Origin: Thinopyrum elongatum
Taxonomy: Eukaryota > Streptophyta > Magnoliopsida > Poales > Poaceae
Direction: 5' to 3'
DNA: 64,000 bases
NCBI GenBank assembly: GCA_011799875.1
Contig: CM022300.1
Span: forward strand, 234,248,807-234,312,806
In this document: one piece after another, positions 36,355 to 48,808 of the stretch
How the letters are laid out: every line of letters starts with the position of its first letter
How positions within the stretch are numbered: position 1 is the stretch's first letter
Made by a program: the position numbers and the translations under genes
The notes under the pieces: generated by a model
What the model was told of the DNA's origin: nothing
Database searches by the model: none
What the model saw: the letters and a program-made list of their open reading frames with translations, nothing else

Positions 36355-37332
36355 ATGGCTAGTTCCTCCAAAATGCATAAGTTCCATAGCCAAACCGTGG
36401 CCAAAGGTTATGACGGATTTCCGCCTATCCTTTCCAATATGCTCACCCAAGCCCTTAGCTGTAACACTACCCCAGTGTATTTGGTGTTCCAATCGGAACC
36501 CGTCCCTCACCTTTGCCGATATGAGGCGAAGGTGCTTCTCCGCCCAAGTCCAGCAAAGGATGGGAAGCCCTTGGTTTTTAAGGGCAAACCCATGCCCACC
36601 ACTGCTTTGGCTATACAAACAGCTGCTGCGGAAGCCATCACCCGTCTTTGCTTCCAGTTTCCGCAAGTAGCGGAGATGAGGGAGTTCCGCTATTTTCCCA
36701 CTTCGTCCAGTACAAGTTGCGAGTTCTTTAGCGCAGTTGGTGAAGCCGACCCGGCAGTAGCTCGCCTGGTTCAGTTCATTGATGCCCAGGGACTACTAAT
36801 TGCCGGTATTATTCGAGAGTTCCAATCCATTGACCGTGACACCACCCGGGTTGTTACGGAAGCATACCGTGATGCCCGTCAAGCTGCATCCCAGACCACC
36901 CTTCCCCTGCTGCCAAACCCAGTGCCACCTTCTCAACTAGTGCCACCCTCACAGCCAGTGCTACCCTCGTAGCCCATGAACCCATGGCAACCCGGCATCA
37001 TCCACCCAAGTTATGCTGCCAGAGCTATTCGTCGTCTTCGTCGTCGGGATGTGTTCCGTCAAGTTCCAGCTGCAACCCAAGCAGTTGTGCCCCAACCCAT
37101 TGTGGTGTCCGACGATGAAGATGGAAGTTGGCTCAGCCTGCGTCCCCCAGGAGAGCCCCAGCAAGAGTGGGCCCATTTGCGGCTCTGCAGCGAGCGAAGC
37201 CAGGAGATACCGCGAGCATGTGTGTTGCGAAGACTGTTTCTTCGTCCTCGTCTAGGATTAGGATCCTGTAGTTCGGAGCGAGTTGTTGCTATTAGCTGCT
37301 TAGTAAGGTTGTGCGTTGTTGTATGCTTGTGA
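36355..37332 (+). pseudogene. only sizeable ORF of the LARD-like element; weak dsRNA-binding-motif look, one in-frame TAG
   Basis: The ATG at 36355 (AGCCATGGCT context) opens 205 codons to a TAG at 36970-36972. The same frame continues open to 37332. Residues about 25-99 have the order helix, PVYLVF, a PHLCRYEAKVLL strand, a KPLVFKGKPM strand and an AIQTAAAEAITRLC helix. This resembles the double-stranded-RNA-binding motif, including the P.H..R(F/Y) core, but the basic Lys-Lys patch at the start of helix 2 is absent. The tail is Pro/Ser-rich and then acidic (SDDEDGSW). It could be a diverged gag-like or RNA-associated protein. No zinc knuckle or protease is visible. Similar ORFs are, to my knowledge, common in cereal repeats. 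Function unknown. Confidence 0.5.
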
Positions 37333-38975
37333 TGCTTGTGTTGTTTGTGCCTGTGTGCTGTTGTAATATTATGTATGCTTGTTTGCTCTATGTGTTTAGT
37401 CCATTTGTCTCTCTGTTAAGCAGGAATGTTTAACAGAGCTGGCAGTGGATTTTATTTTTTAACAAGATTTTAGTCAGTAGAGCACTTACACCTAATAACA
37501 TTGGACTCGCCCAGAGTCCCTAATAAAATGAGAGCTGGTGTAGGGGTATGTATACCAGGAGTGCATACACCCATTAGCATTAAAACAGCTTAGTGTAATC
37601 TGCCCGAGATGTTTCTTTCATCTGTCAGTATTTTGCTACTGTATGCATTCTGTATTTGCTCACATATTAATTTGAATAGATTGCATGTGTATCATGTGAG
37701 CAGTGTCTGCACGCCAAGTTCTTTCTCCTGAGTACAGCCGCCACAGTACTCGGGTAGAATGCAAAGCTGCCCATCCATACCCATCTATGCATACTCCATT
37801 TGTCAGTTTTCCTGAACTCAGTGTTCTGGAAAACAAGCTCTATCTAATTTTTTCCCGGTCCCAAAATCTTTTCCCAGAACTCGGATGCAATCTCGGAGAA
37901 ATTCTGAGAAATTTTATTGCAGCATAAACCGTTACAACCCCTCCAGTCTAAGATCTAAACCCTGATTCTACCTCAACCCCCACTCGTTGTGGATGTGGTT
38001 CAGCGAGGAGCAACCCACAGTGTGGCTTCCACACTAGTAGAGCTCCACTAACCACACCGCACTAACCCCAGACCTAGCGACGCCTCCAGCATCATCTTGT
38101 GTGATGCTGACCGGCCACCCCTTTCGCCCCGCCGCAGCCCGCGCTTATTTCGCCGGCCTAAGACGGCGTAGATGATCACCAGCTACCGCTCGGTTAGCAG
38201 CATCTCGATGATCATCGAGGATCATCGCACATAGCAGCAGCGAGGAGCCAACCAATGCTGCCTGCAGACCCACCAGGAGGATGAAGATCCGCTCCGAACC
38301 CACGTCCGCCATTAACTCCTCGCCTCGTGCCCCTACAACCAGAAGGAAAAGGAGAAGAGGAAGAAGAAGTGAGATAAGATGCGAGGTGGAAGAAGAAGAA
38401 GACTGCAGTCGTTTTTATAGCCCAAGCCAAGTGTACGGTGAGCGAGGTCCAGGAGAACCACGCGTCGCTCGATCACCGGCGTAAAGGAGGCAAATCCACG
38501 AGCAGTACCGACCGGCGCTGGCCCGCAATGGGAGTGCGCTCTGAGTTGGTTCCGTGCACGCCGCGCACTATCGCTGTAGGGAGCTTTATGCCCCAGGAGC
38601 TAGGTGTGCGTAGTGCCTAGCTGCACTCAAGACAGCGCGGGAGCGAGAGAGAGAGCCGTTGGCCGAAGAAAGAAGAAGCTGCCAGTGGGCCCTAGGCCCA
38701 CCTGCCAGCGAGAGAGGCCACTGTTCACTGTGGTGTCCCAAGCATTTTTGAAAGAAGGAAATTTTGCTTTTTCTAAAAATGTCAAGGCTACCCAGCGGCC
38801 CCTACCCGTGGAGTAGATCCCACGATATCTGTATCTGATCTGGGTGTACCAGTTGTCGGTACTTTTAACTCGGTTGGTTTCAACCACAGGGTTAAAACTC
38901 AACCCAGAGGTTTTTCCAGGAGGCGTAATTTTTGTTCCGAGCTAACCCTAGGAATCTCGAGGACGAGATTCTCGT
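37333..38975. other. non-coding part of the LARD-like internal domain
   Basis: No supported coding region. The short minus-strand ORF 38212-38430 lacks a domain. The first third is AT-rich and the 38000-38700 part GC-rich with purine runs. Small inverted words occur (for example CACAGTGTGG...CCACACT near 38010). It probably carries packaging or other cis signals, which is inference from its retention. Confidence 0.4.
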
Positions 38976-38989
38976 AAGGGGGGAAGGTT
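38976..38989 (+). promoter_or_regulatory. polypurine tract of the LARD-like element
   Basis: AAGGGGGGAAGGTT directly precedes TGTAACACC of the 3' LTR. Confidence 0.85.
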
Positions 38990-41900
38990 TGTAACACCCC
39001 AAAAATTGGGTTATCGATTTTTGTGCTGTTATTCCTTCCTAGCTTTTCTCTCCCAAATTTTTCCTCTGGAATCTGGTGAATGACCAGGTGGATTCAGACA
39101 ATCCTTAGCCTCTCCCTGAATTTTTTTTCATGCTCCTGTGCCAGTCGATCTTCCGTCAGTAAACCCCGAACCTCACTGAAACCCTAGTTCCAAAATATCG
39201 GAACTGGAAATCCTGCCTTTGTGTTTACAAAGGAACTATCATTTTTCTTGCTCAGTTGATCCTCCCAAAATTTCTAGAGATCGTCCTTCACCCATAAACC
39301 CTAGATGTGCAAAAATATTGCCAAGTCATATGCAATATTTCTCATCTAGAAATAATTCCTTTTTCTGCCTTTCCGAGGAATTAAATCCAGAATAATATCT
39401 ATCCACCTCCAAAGTTCATCAAAACTTGTGGAGATATTCTTTGTAATCATATTGAGCTCTCATAAAAATATTGGCCATAATAAAATAAGGGAAATTGCAT
39501 TTTCCTATTTTAAGCCAATATTTCAATTTGGGGCCTTTCCAAAGGAACTACCATTTTGGTAGTTAGGAAAAATCCCAAATAAATTGCGGAGCTTGTCCTA
39601 TCTATATCTTCACCATTTCCATCAAGATATCAAGTTTCCCCCATTAAATTTTGAGCACAACACCACTTTGCAAATTCTATCCAGATTTTCAGTTTGCAAA
39701 GGAAGTGCTTGATTCCGTGATCTCCTTGGGCTGAAATTTTGCAGGGTCATTCATTATGATATATTACCCCTGGATACCAAAAATCAGCTCATTCCATCTA
39801 GCCAATCTTCCTGAGTAAATTATCTAAGTTTCTGTCCAGATTGTATCATTGTGAAGAAAGTACCCTCCTGGATGATCAATTTGAGCTGAAAATTTTCCAG
39901 CTATCTCTCTTGACCAAATCATCACTCTACACCAAGAATAATTCAAATCCATCTAGCCATTTGACCCCCATCATCATCATTTGCATTTCTGGTCAGTGGG
40001 CAAGGTTACAAAGGAAGTACCAGCTAGCATTGTCCATTTGTGCCCAAACTTTGCCAAGTTGGTCACCTTAGTGGATGATTAACCTCTGCCCAAGGTCATA
40101 ACAAGAGGAGCACTATGGTAGGCACACTGCGTGTCAAACACCTGGTGCTGGAAACTGTTCGACCCAGCGTGTGGTCACACCAGAGCTCCCTGTTCATGCT
40201 TGAGGGGTCAAGTCAACCCAGTAAAGGACAGAGAAGACCCTAGACATCGTTTGGCATCGAGTGGAGCGTGGCACGGCCGTGGCCACGCGGTGACTGCCGG
40301 CAGAACGCACCAACTGCGTGCACTGTGCGCCGTACATGTCGGGAGGCCGATTCTAGCGGGTTCTAGCTTGTCCGGGCGTACCGACGAGCTGCCCACCGCA
40401 TTCGTGCGTCGTCTGGAACCTCCTCCCCTCGTCCCGTAGCTCGTAGACGTCTCCGCCAACTTTGGTTCGCCGCCACTTCGCCGACCGTCTCGAAGCTCAG
40501 GTCGCCGTCGCGAGACCTCCTCCCCGAGTCTATTTAAGGCGTGCCCAAGCCCCTCTCGACTAGCAGCAGCCCCAGTTCCCTCCCATTTGAGCCCCCGAGC
40601 TCTCTCTTTGCCATGGCCGTGGTTCGGCCGCGGCTCCCCTCGACTCATACCAGCACCCTAGTCCTTCCCCTCCTCTCCCGCCTCGCCCTCGGTCTCCTCC
40701 AAGTACCCACGAGCCGCCGCCGTCATTAATTCCGCCGAGGAAGCCTCGCCGGAGCCGCCCCTACTGGAACCCCGCCATGGCCAGGCTGTGGTCAGTGATG
40801 GCGATGCTGTCGGCCACCGCGGGAGGCGCTAGAACCACCACTGGATGCGGCCCAGGCCAGCGGTCCCGAGGCGCTCGTCGGCCGGCTCCCTCGCACAGCC
40901 CATCGCCGGCAGCTTCGACGGCCGAGGCGCCGCCCTTTGCTTCTATCGGGGGGAGGAGTTGACCAGAGGAGAAGGAAAGAGGAGAGAAGGGAGAGATAAG
41001 GGGGCCCGACGCGTAAGCCACTCAGCGCTGACCAACCGGGCCCGTTGACCATTTTTAGTGGAAGCGTATTTCGTAAAATACGCTTTCCGCTCTAAGAAGC
41101 GTACTCTGCCGCGGCCTTTCGCTGAAATGCGCTTCCTTCGCGCGGACGTGTAATTTTGGAAATATGCCTTCAGATCTAGCCCGCGGCCGAAAGCACTATA
41201 CAGTGAACGTTCGCCTGTTAAGGGCTAAAATGGACAGTTTCTGTCTGTTTTTGCGCTTAACGAACGAACGGGCGTTTCTTCGCGACCGTAACTCCGATTG
41301 AGGTAAAGCCAACGCCCACGTCTTCAGATCATCGAGCCCGTTCCGATGCCATCATTTTCATAATGTTTTCACACTGTGAAAATGACCGTTTTGCCCTTGC
41401 TCTTCGATCTGCCCCTCCGAGAAGGAAACTTTTGCGGCAAATCTTCCCGGAGTTTTATCGCACTTCCACCCGGCGTATTCCTCTACCCCAGGCAAGCCAA
41501 CCTCTTCCATGAGCTCCGAACTTGCGTGATGACTTTGCTTGCAACCTGTGTGTTCATTGTAGTAAATCTGTATCACCTGTTAGCCTGCACTTGCATACAC
41601 CTATTATGTCATCTGTTTTAGATGTAGCATTACTTTTCATCTAACATCATGCCTTGTTTTCATGCCGTATCCTGCCATGCTAGTAACAATATTTTGAATA
41701 CCGTTATCATGTGAGTGCCATGATCTGATATCTTGCCATGTTTGTCAATGTTGTAATGATTCTGCTATGCTGATGTTAAGTGGCTGTTCACACTTATAAT
41801 TGTTAAGGTAATGGTGGGATGATGGAGATATATTGATAAATTTAGTTGGTTGGTCAAGAGTCACCTGTCTGGGCTTATCCGTGCAACCACATTTGCCGGT

Positions 41901-43079
41901 ATGGGACGGCCTTGACTTGGTCTGATCGCGTGCTCTTTCACTGGTACCTCCAAAGAGGGAGGGTTATGCGCGCACGCTGCCCTGGCCGAGTAGGCGACGA
42001 TAACCCTGTGAGCCCAGTTGAGTTGTTTGGGTACCCGTCCCCGTTTGGGACAGTTTTGTTTGGCCACGATGGTGGCAGGTGTCAGGAGTGACACAGGGGC
42101 CACCCAGGGCAAGACTCCGGGGGAGGATGAATGCCGGTGGTACGATGGAGGAGTCACGGGTCAGACAGGTTTCGTTGGAGCAATGCTGGTCCACCCGAAT
42201 GGGATCACGAGGTCAGTGCTCCATAGTGTGGGTAAAGTGCGCAACCTCTGCAGAGTGTAAAATCTATTCGAATAGCCACGTCCACGGTATTGGACAGCCC
42301 GTCCAGACCTCGCTAGGTGATCAACCGTAATGATGATAATGATGGTGGAAAAACCTGTCCTGCATGGACAATAGTTGTTGTCAGGAGTATGGTATGTTAG
42401 CCATGAGATGGCTATGGAAGAGATGGTCAGATGACCGAGAGACTTGGATGTGAATCAGGTTCAGATTGGATCATCAGATCATTCGGAATATGGATTATTT
42501 ACTTTATGCATGCTTTACTTTACTGTACTTTACTTCAGTAGTTATTTTGCTAGATAACCCCATTATGTCATGATGATCAACACTGGTAGATGTTTAAACA
42601 CGCCAGATAATCTTACTACAACATGATAACTAGTAATGCTAGAAGGGTATGCTATGTCATGTTTTCCTGTTGATTCCATGACATGTTTAGAATAAATTCT
42701 TGCATAGCATATGGCTTGCTTTGTCATCTGCTTGTTTGGATGCTATGTATTTGGTTGTCTTGCGAGTACATTCAAAGTACTCACCTGGCCTTGCACGTGG
42801 CCAATTGCAGGAGAAAATTCGTCGTGCTAGATCGTAACCCAGCCAGTCCTGTGAGTTATGGAGCCCAGCTAGAGACGATGTCACCGCTGAACCAAGACTT
42901 TCGCTGCCATCTTAGGTAGCCTTGGAGCTATGTAATATTGTTGTAAGCAACAGTATTGTAATACTCCATTTCATATAATAAAGCCATTTTTGTGCCTGGA
43001 ATTGCTGTATCATGTCTTTGACATGCGCCAGGTCTTATCCTGGGACTGGCGTGCGTCGGCCCTCTATCGGGGTGTCACA
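38990..43079 (+). repeat. 3' LTR of the LARD-like element
   Basis: 4090 bp, colinear with 31886-35973 over its whole length, including the TATA box (40531-40538), the hairpin and the terminal GTGTCACA. Confidence 0.92.
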
Positions 43080-43084
43080 AGGTG

Positions 43085-43657
43085 TTGAGTGGGCAGGCAG
43101 TTAGGTGAGGCTTGTCGGGGCACGTGTCTGTATGCCGCCTGAAGATGAACTTTATTGACACCTATCTCAGAAGCATGTCAAGACAATAGAAGGTAGCTGG
43201 GCTGACGACACAGAAGGAGAGGCACTTCCATGCTGGAGTTCACCCCAGCGCGACACCTGATGATGCAATAAATGCTTTTGTCCTAATCCGGTAGGGTTAC
43301 GTATGATGGCAATGTAGCCACTATTCATCATATGCAATTACTGTTTTGCCATTGTGGTGACCCCTTGGTCTATAAAAGGAGGCCCATGGCTACCATTACA
43401 AAGGTCGACACTTTGCTCAGTTGCACTAAGTAGCTGCACTTCCCGTGCACCTTGCCGGCAAGATGCGCTCTCTTGTAACTCGAGATCATACACACCAATC
43501 CACCAAAGTAGGAGTAGTGTTTTACGCCTCACGGCAGACCGAACCAGGGTAAACTTTGTGTGTCTCTGCTGGATCTGCTCTTTGTGCTCATTGATCCCGA
43601 TAGCCGAACCACAAATGGGCCTTTAGCGATCCCATAGATTGTCGTACCTCGATAGCA
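43085..43657 (+). repeat. Tat-type LTR, second part
   Basis: Continues the LTR interrupted at 31885 (TSD copy AGGTG at 43080-43084). TATAAAAGGAGGCCCAT at 43371 equals the TATA region of the LTRs at 62556 (plus) and 47870 (minus). The 3' end near 43650 has diverged and is approximate. Confidence 0.55.
43371..43378 (+). promoter_or_regulatory. TATA box of the split Tat-type LTR
   Basis: TATAAAAG, with the downstream GGCCCAT block conserved in the two other LTRs of this family in the window. Confidence 0.6.
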
Positions 43658-46577
43658 GGTAGTACTTGGCTTTGAGGGCTAATAAAATTTTCAAAATAAG
43701 TATTTGAGTTCTTTATGCCTAATGTGAGTTTGTAGACTATACGCTTCCACCCTTCCATATTTTGCTAGCCTCTCCGGTACCATGCATTGCCCGTTCTCAC
43801 GTCCAGACTTGGTGCAAACTTCGCGGGTGCATCCAAATCCCAGGATATGACACGCTCTATCACACATATACCTTATTATATCCTTCCTCAAAATAACCAC
43901 CATACCTACCTATCATGGATTTCCATAGCCATTCCGAGATATATTGCCATGCAACTCCTGTGGTTACTATTCACATGACTTGAGCATTCATGGTCATTTT
44001 TCTTTGCATGATCATATAGAGCGGACATGATATTTGTGGCAAAGCCACCATTCATCATTCTTATACATGTTACGCTAGATCATTGCACATCCTGATACAC
44101 TGCGAGAGACATCCATATGTACTCATATCATTCAATTTATAGAGTTGTAAGTAAATAAAAGTGTGATGATTATCATTATTAGAGCATTCTCCAATGAGGA
44201 AAAGAACGATGGAGAGTGATGAGTCCTCGAAAAAGTGGGGATGAGATTCATGATATTGTTCTGAAAAAAGAGAGAAAATAATAAAATGAGAGAAAAAGAG
44301 AGAAGGGGCAATGCTAATATCCTTTACCACACTTGCGCTTCAAAGTAGCACCATGTTCTTCATATAGAGAGTCTCCATGATTTGTCACTTTCATATACTA
44401 GTGGGAATTTTTACAATATGAGAACTTGACTTGCATATTCTGATGACAGGCTTGCTCAAATGCTCGAGGTCTTCATGAGCAAGTAAGTTGGATGCACACC
44501 CACTTAGTTTCAGTAGCAAGCTTTCATACACTTATAGTTCTTGTGCATCTGTTGCATGTCAATCCCTACTCCTCGTATTGATATCGATCGAAATGTCTCT
44601 CCATTGCCTAACGAGCCACCGAGTTAATGCGAGACTTTTTCAATTTTTTGTCTTCCCTTATAAACTCCTACCATCATTCTCTTTGCCATCTAAATTGCTA
44701 AGTCCATGGCTCACGCTCAAGTATTGAGTGGAGTTGAAAATGCCGAAGGGAGAAAAATTATGATACAATTGCTTGGTTTGGCAATCGGGTTTTCATGATT
44801 TATACTTTGTGCTAGGAAGACCGATTTATGCCACATTTAGATGATTAAATGACTAGGAATAACATTCATTGATATGGATATTTTGAAGAGTAATGATTAT
44901 TTTCTTGCATTCTTTTATACTATCGTTTTGATATCTATTACGTCATCGTTTCTCAATATTCATACCTAAAAGATAACATGATTAAGACATGTTAGGTAGC
45001 ATTCAAGATCAAATATTATGTTTTTATAATTTACCTACTCGAGGACGAGCAGGAATTAAGCTCGGGGATGCTGATATGTCTCCAACATATCTATATGTTT
45101 TGATTGTTTCATGCTACTATATTATCAATCTTGTATGCTTTATATGAAAATTTATATCATTTTTGGGAACTAACCTATTAATTCAGTGTCCTGTGCCAGT
45201 TCCTGTTTTTGCCTATTTCTTTGTTTCGCAGAAAAACCACACCAAACGAAGCCTATACACAATGAAACTTTACGGTGATCCAGGAGAGACCCTAGAAGCT
45301 TTGGGGGGAGGCCAGAAGATCTACGAGAGAGCCACAAGCACACACGGCGTGCCCCCAGGGGGTGGGGCGCCACCTGAGCTTGTGGGCCCGTCGGAGGTCC
45401 CCCTGACCTAATTCCAGTGCTATAAATTCCCTAAAATTGAGAAACCCCTAGAGCGAGATCCAAAACAATTTTATCGCCGCCGCAAGTCTCTATTCTTCCG
45501 CAATCCCATCCGGAGGCCTCCGCTGGTACTCTGCCAGAGGGGGAATCGATCACGGATGCCATCTTCATAAACATTGCTGCCTCCATGATGATGTGTGAGT
45601 AGTTCCCACAGGACCTACGGGTCCATAGCAGTACCTAGATGGCTCTCTCTCCTTTTGATCTTCATTAAAATGTTCTCTTCGGAGATCAATTCAATGTAAT
45701 GCTTTTGTAGTGTGTTTGTTGGGTTTCGATGAATTGTGGGTTTATGATCAGATTATTCATTGAAAGTAATTGAGTATTTTTTGAACTTTATTATGTGTGA
45801 TTTTATAGCATGTATTTCTCTCTGATCTATCCATCTAATTTGGCCAATTAGATTGATTTATCTTCAGTTTGGGAGGTGCATGGTAGTAGGTTCAATCTTG
45901 CGGTGTCCTCACTCCATGTCAGGAGGAGTAGCGAGGCATATATTTGTACTGTTTCTACTAAGGGTAAAACGGCGGGGTTCGAACATATTATTTGGTCTTA
46001 CTTTGTCTACATTATGTCATCATGCTCCGAGCATTTGTTATGAACTTAATACCTTAAGATGCATGCTGGATAGCGGTTAAGGGATGGAGTAATAGTAGTA
46101 GATGCAGATGGATGCCAGTCTACTTGTCTCAGACGTAATGCCTATATATTGGTCATGCCATGAATAAAGCCATAACTTTGCGCTTTTCTATCAATTTCCC
46201 AATAGTAATTTTATCCACCGTTACTACGCTCATGGGAGAGATGCCTCTAGTGAAAGCTATGCCCCTGGGTCCATTCACTTGATATTATTAAAACCCTAAA
46301 TACCTTGCTGCAATTTATTATCTTTTATTTTATTTTGTAATTTATCTATCTATCATTATCAGAATTAATCCTTGCAATTAACGAGTATAAGGGGATTGAC
46401 AACCCTCTTGCCTGTGTTGGGTGCAAATATTTGTTTTGTGTGTGTACAGGTACTTCTTACATTTGTTTGCGTGAGTCTCCTACTGGTTCGATAAACCTTG
46501 GTTCTTAACTAAGAGAAATACTATCTGCTACTATACTATATCACCCTTCCTCTTTGGGGAAATCCCAACGCCTATCA
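43658..46577 (+). mobile_element. 3' end of a plus-oriented family X Gypsy element
   Basis: AT-rich internal sequence (43658-45071) ends in CTACTCGAGGACGAG...GGGGATGC and is followed by an LTR. No coding region was found in the internal part. The 5' part of this element is not present. Confidence 0.65.
45072..46577 (+). repeat. family X 3' LTR (plus orientation)
   Basis: 1506 bp, from TGATATGTCTCC to AACGCCTATCA. It shares GGAACTAACCTATT, CAGTTCCTGTTTTTGC and GGGTTTTT/TATAAATTCCC-like blocks with the two minus-strand copies. The following 5 bases, CAAGT, would be the TSD, but the partner is not in the window. Confidence 0.8.
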
Positions 46578-47577
46578 CAAGTAGCACATGCCAATGCATA
46601 TGATGAGAGTTAGACTTCGTTGTTATATGATATATGTTACTTTGTGCTCATATTTAAGATCCAAATCTTTGTTGATTAAAAAATTGTCTTTGATGTACTT
46701 TGGGGTCATGGTTTAATGATTACTTGAGCACATTATGCCTTGCTTAATGGCTTTAAAGAAAGCGTTGCCTAGTAGACAACTCGAAAGTTTTATTGATTCA
46801 TTTTATTCTTTTGCGTGCTTATGAATTTCAAAAACAAAAAATATAAAGAAGGGAACCTAAAAAACATTTTCTAATAGAATGGTGAAAGTGAGAAAGATGA
46901 GCATCGTGGGAGCATGGGCTAGCCTTGAACTTTGTTCATGCCCATGAAAACTTTGTGAACCTTGAATCATTGAAACTTTTCAACAAAAATAATTATCCCC
47001 TTGTACAAATCCACTATATTATAAAAATAAAGTGCCAAAATTTACCTTTAGCATGTTGCAATTGCAAGTTTGTTATGTTTTGTGCAGTAACACAAACTTT
47101 TTCCTTCAGTGTTCAAATTTTTATTCTGTACTGGAACGCTATTAATTTATTAAATTTTTACACAGTACTGTTATATAAGTTCTATGTTACTTGATAATTT
47201 TTCATAATTTTTTCAGTTACATAACTATGCATCTTAATTAGATTACTATAGACTGTTGTGGTTTTGATAGATTGTTGTTATAGTTTTGTTATCTGCTGGT
47301 TATAGAGTTCTCATGGCTTATATTGGGGGATATAAATTGTGAAAGTGATAGTATATAGTATATAATCTTTGAAAATAATTATGCAACTTGTCTTGACAGT
47401 TACATGATTGGGTGATTTATATTTATGTGTACTAACCTATCTCATGAGTTCTGTTGAGTATTGTGTGGATGAAGTTTTTAAAACCGTGGGAAGACATTGA
47501 TATGAGAGGAATAAGGAGAGACAAGAGTTCAAGATTGGGGATGCCCAAGGCTCCCCAAGTAAATATTCAAGGAGACT
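46578..47577 (+). other. family X internal fragment
   Basis: AT-rich, non-coding. GATTGGGGATGCCCAAGGC at 47534 and the ACCTATCTCATGAGTTCTGTTGAG stretch (from 47432) correspond, reversed, to parts of 16590-16720. A Tat LTR is inserted at 47578, and the base pairs before it are AGACT. Confidence 0.6.
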
Positions 47578-48590
47578 TGTCGGGGACGAATCCGCGATCA
47601 CCTATGGGACCCAGGGAAGGACCCCTTTACGTTCGGCAGGGAGAGACGGTCGCACGAAGAGCAAATCTAGCGAAGAACACGACAGTGCACGAGAGAGATT
47701 TACCCAGGTTCGGGCCGCACGGATGCGTAAAACCCTACTCCTGCTTTTTTTGGTTTATTATCTGTATGATTGTTCTAGCTCCAGGAGCGCTATAGTACCG
47801 AGTAGCTGCATACAATACTGGAGTTCTCCCTTTTCCAGTTCCTCCCCCCTTTTCACGTTGCCTATGGGCCTCCTTTTATACGCACAAAGGGGTCACCAAC
47901 AGGTGGCAAACAGTAAAGGTAGAGGTGGAAAGTTGCTATAGTAAGGCCACTATTACCAGGATGACATGTCCTACCTACCACTGACGGCAGGGGACAAGGG
48001 CATTAAATGCCCATGCCTTTGCTGTCCACATACATGTACCCGGACGTCGTGGACGTGGGAAAAGCCTATCCCACCTGCTGCTGCACCGCTATCTACAGTG
48101 CACCGCCGTCTACACAGTGCCCTGCCACGCACGCTTGGAAGGACCCAGAGCGCCACGCTGGCAGAGGCACCGGAGCAGCACAGTAGCACAGTGGTACAGT
48201 AACGCTTGCCGCGGCAAGACCTTGCCGCACCTGACAGCTTGGCGCAACCCATAGTATGCCGTGCAAGGTAACTTGCCGGGGCAAGTACCTTGCCGCAGCC
48301 GCTATCTTGCCGCAGCCAATACCTTGCCGCAGCCAATGACTTGCCGGGGCAAGTACCTTGCCGCGGCAAGTACTCTGCTTCAGCAATGCCCAGGCTGGGC
48401 CTCAACTGTCCCTCCCGGCAAGCTCCTCTTGCCGGGGCCTTAACTCTTGCTTTGTATACTTTGTTCTTGAATGGCTTAATAATCTTGAGCTTCTCTCTGG
48501 CTGTCCTCCCGCAAGCCTGGCCGCGGGATGCTACTACTGCCCGTGCACAAGTACGGGGTACTAGGGTACCCCTATTCTAGTACACCGACA
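47578..48590 (-). repeat. left LTR of the Tat-type element (3' LTR, minus orientation)
   Basis: On the minus strand it starts TGTCGGTGTAC at 48590 and ends GTCCCCGACA at 47578. A minus-strand TATAAAAGG near 47875 sets its direction. A GGCCCGGGGGCTCC purine-type tract adjoins it on the internal side (48591-48604). Confidence 0.85.
48200..48380. repeat. array of CTTGCCGCGGCAAG-type palindromes in the left LTR
   Basis: At least eight degenerate copies of (A)CTTGCCG(C/G)GGCAAG with about 20-bp spacing, many half-palindromic. The mirrored array is in the right LTR at 62050-62235. Confidence 0.7.
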
Positions 48591-48799
48591 GGAGCCCCCG
48601 GGCCTGGGCCACACACGGTGCCGGGCGTTGTTTGGCCAGGCCCAAACAATGCACGGGCACGCGTGGCTGGGATAAGCCGAAACGTCTCTATGCTGTTTAA
48701 TTGCACGCTCTCCCACGCGTCGCGCGTTGAATGCGGAGCGTGGGAAGCGTGCGCAGTTATCTCGAATGACGAAGGGGCGGATGGTTCCGCATCTTTCCC

Positions 48800-48808
48800 C
48801 ATAAAAGG
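48800..48808 (+). promoter_or_regulatory. TATA-like box of the antisense gene (left arm)
   Basis: CATAAAAGG lies about 160 bp before the ATG at 48962, outside the LTR. It is conserved in the right arm (minus, 61622-61630) and recognisable in the decayed copy (minus, about 31347-31356). Confidence 0.55.

Larger units (their letters stand above)
31886..43079 (+). mobile_element. complete non-autonomous LTR retrotransposon with 4.1-kb LTRs (LARD-like)
   Basis: LTRs at 31886-35973 (4088 bp) and 38990-43079 (4090 bp) begin TGTAACACCCC and end GTG(C/T)CACA. TSD AGGTG is exact at 31881-31885 and 43080-43084. A primer-binding site follows LTR 1, and a purine tract precedes LTR 2. The internal domain is only 3016 bp and encodes no protease, integrase or reverse transcriptase, so an autonomous partner must have supplied these. 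This is the architecture of large retrotransposon derivatives such as barley Sukkula. I cannot say it is that family. Confidence 0.92.
28004..43657 (+). mobile_element. 3' end of a Tat-type Gypsy element, split by a nested element
   Basis: It carries a decayed antisense gene (28004-31202, minus), a purine-rich GCCCGGGGGCTCC tract at 31582-31595 and an LTR from about 31596, continued at 43085 to about 43657. Layout and protein similarity match the rearranged element at 47578-64000. Everything 5' of the antisense gene is missing: the left end at 28003/28004 cuts inside the coiled-coil exon. Exact right end not resolved. Confidence 0.65.

Noticed and set aside
38212..38430. Minus-strand ORF with apparent signal-peptide-like segment
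   Set aside because: 72 residues, no domain, and low-complexity Ser/Gly. It could be real but nothing supports it.
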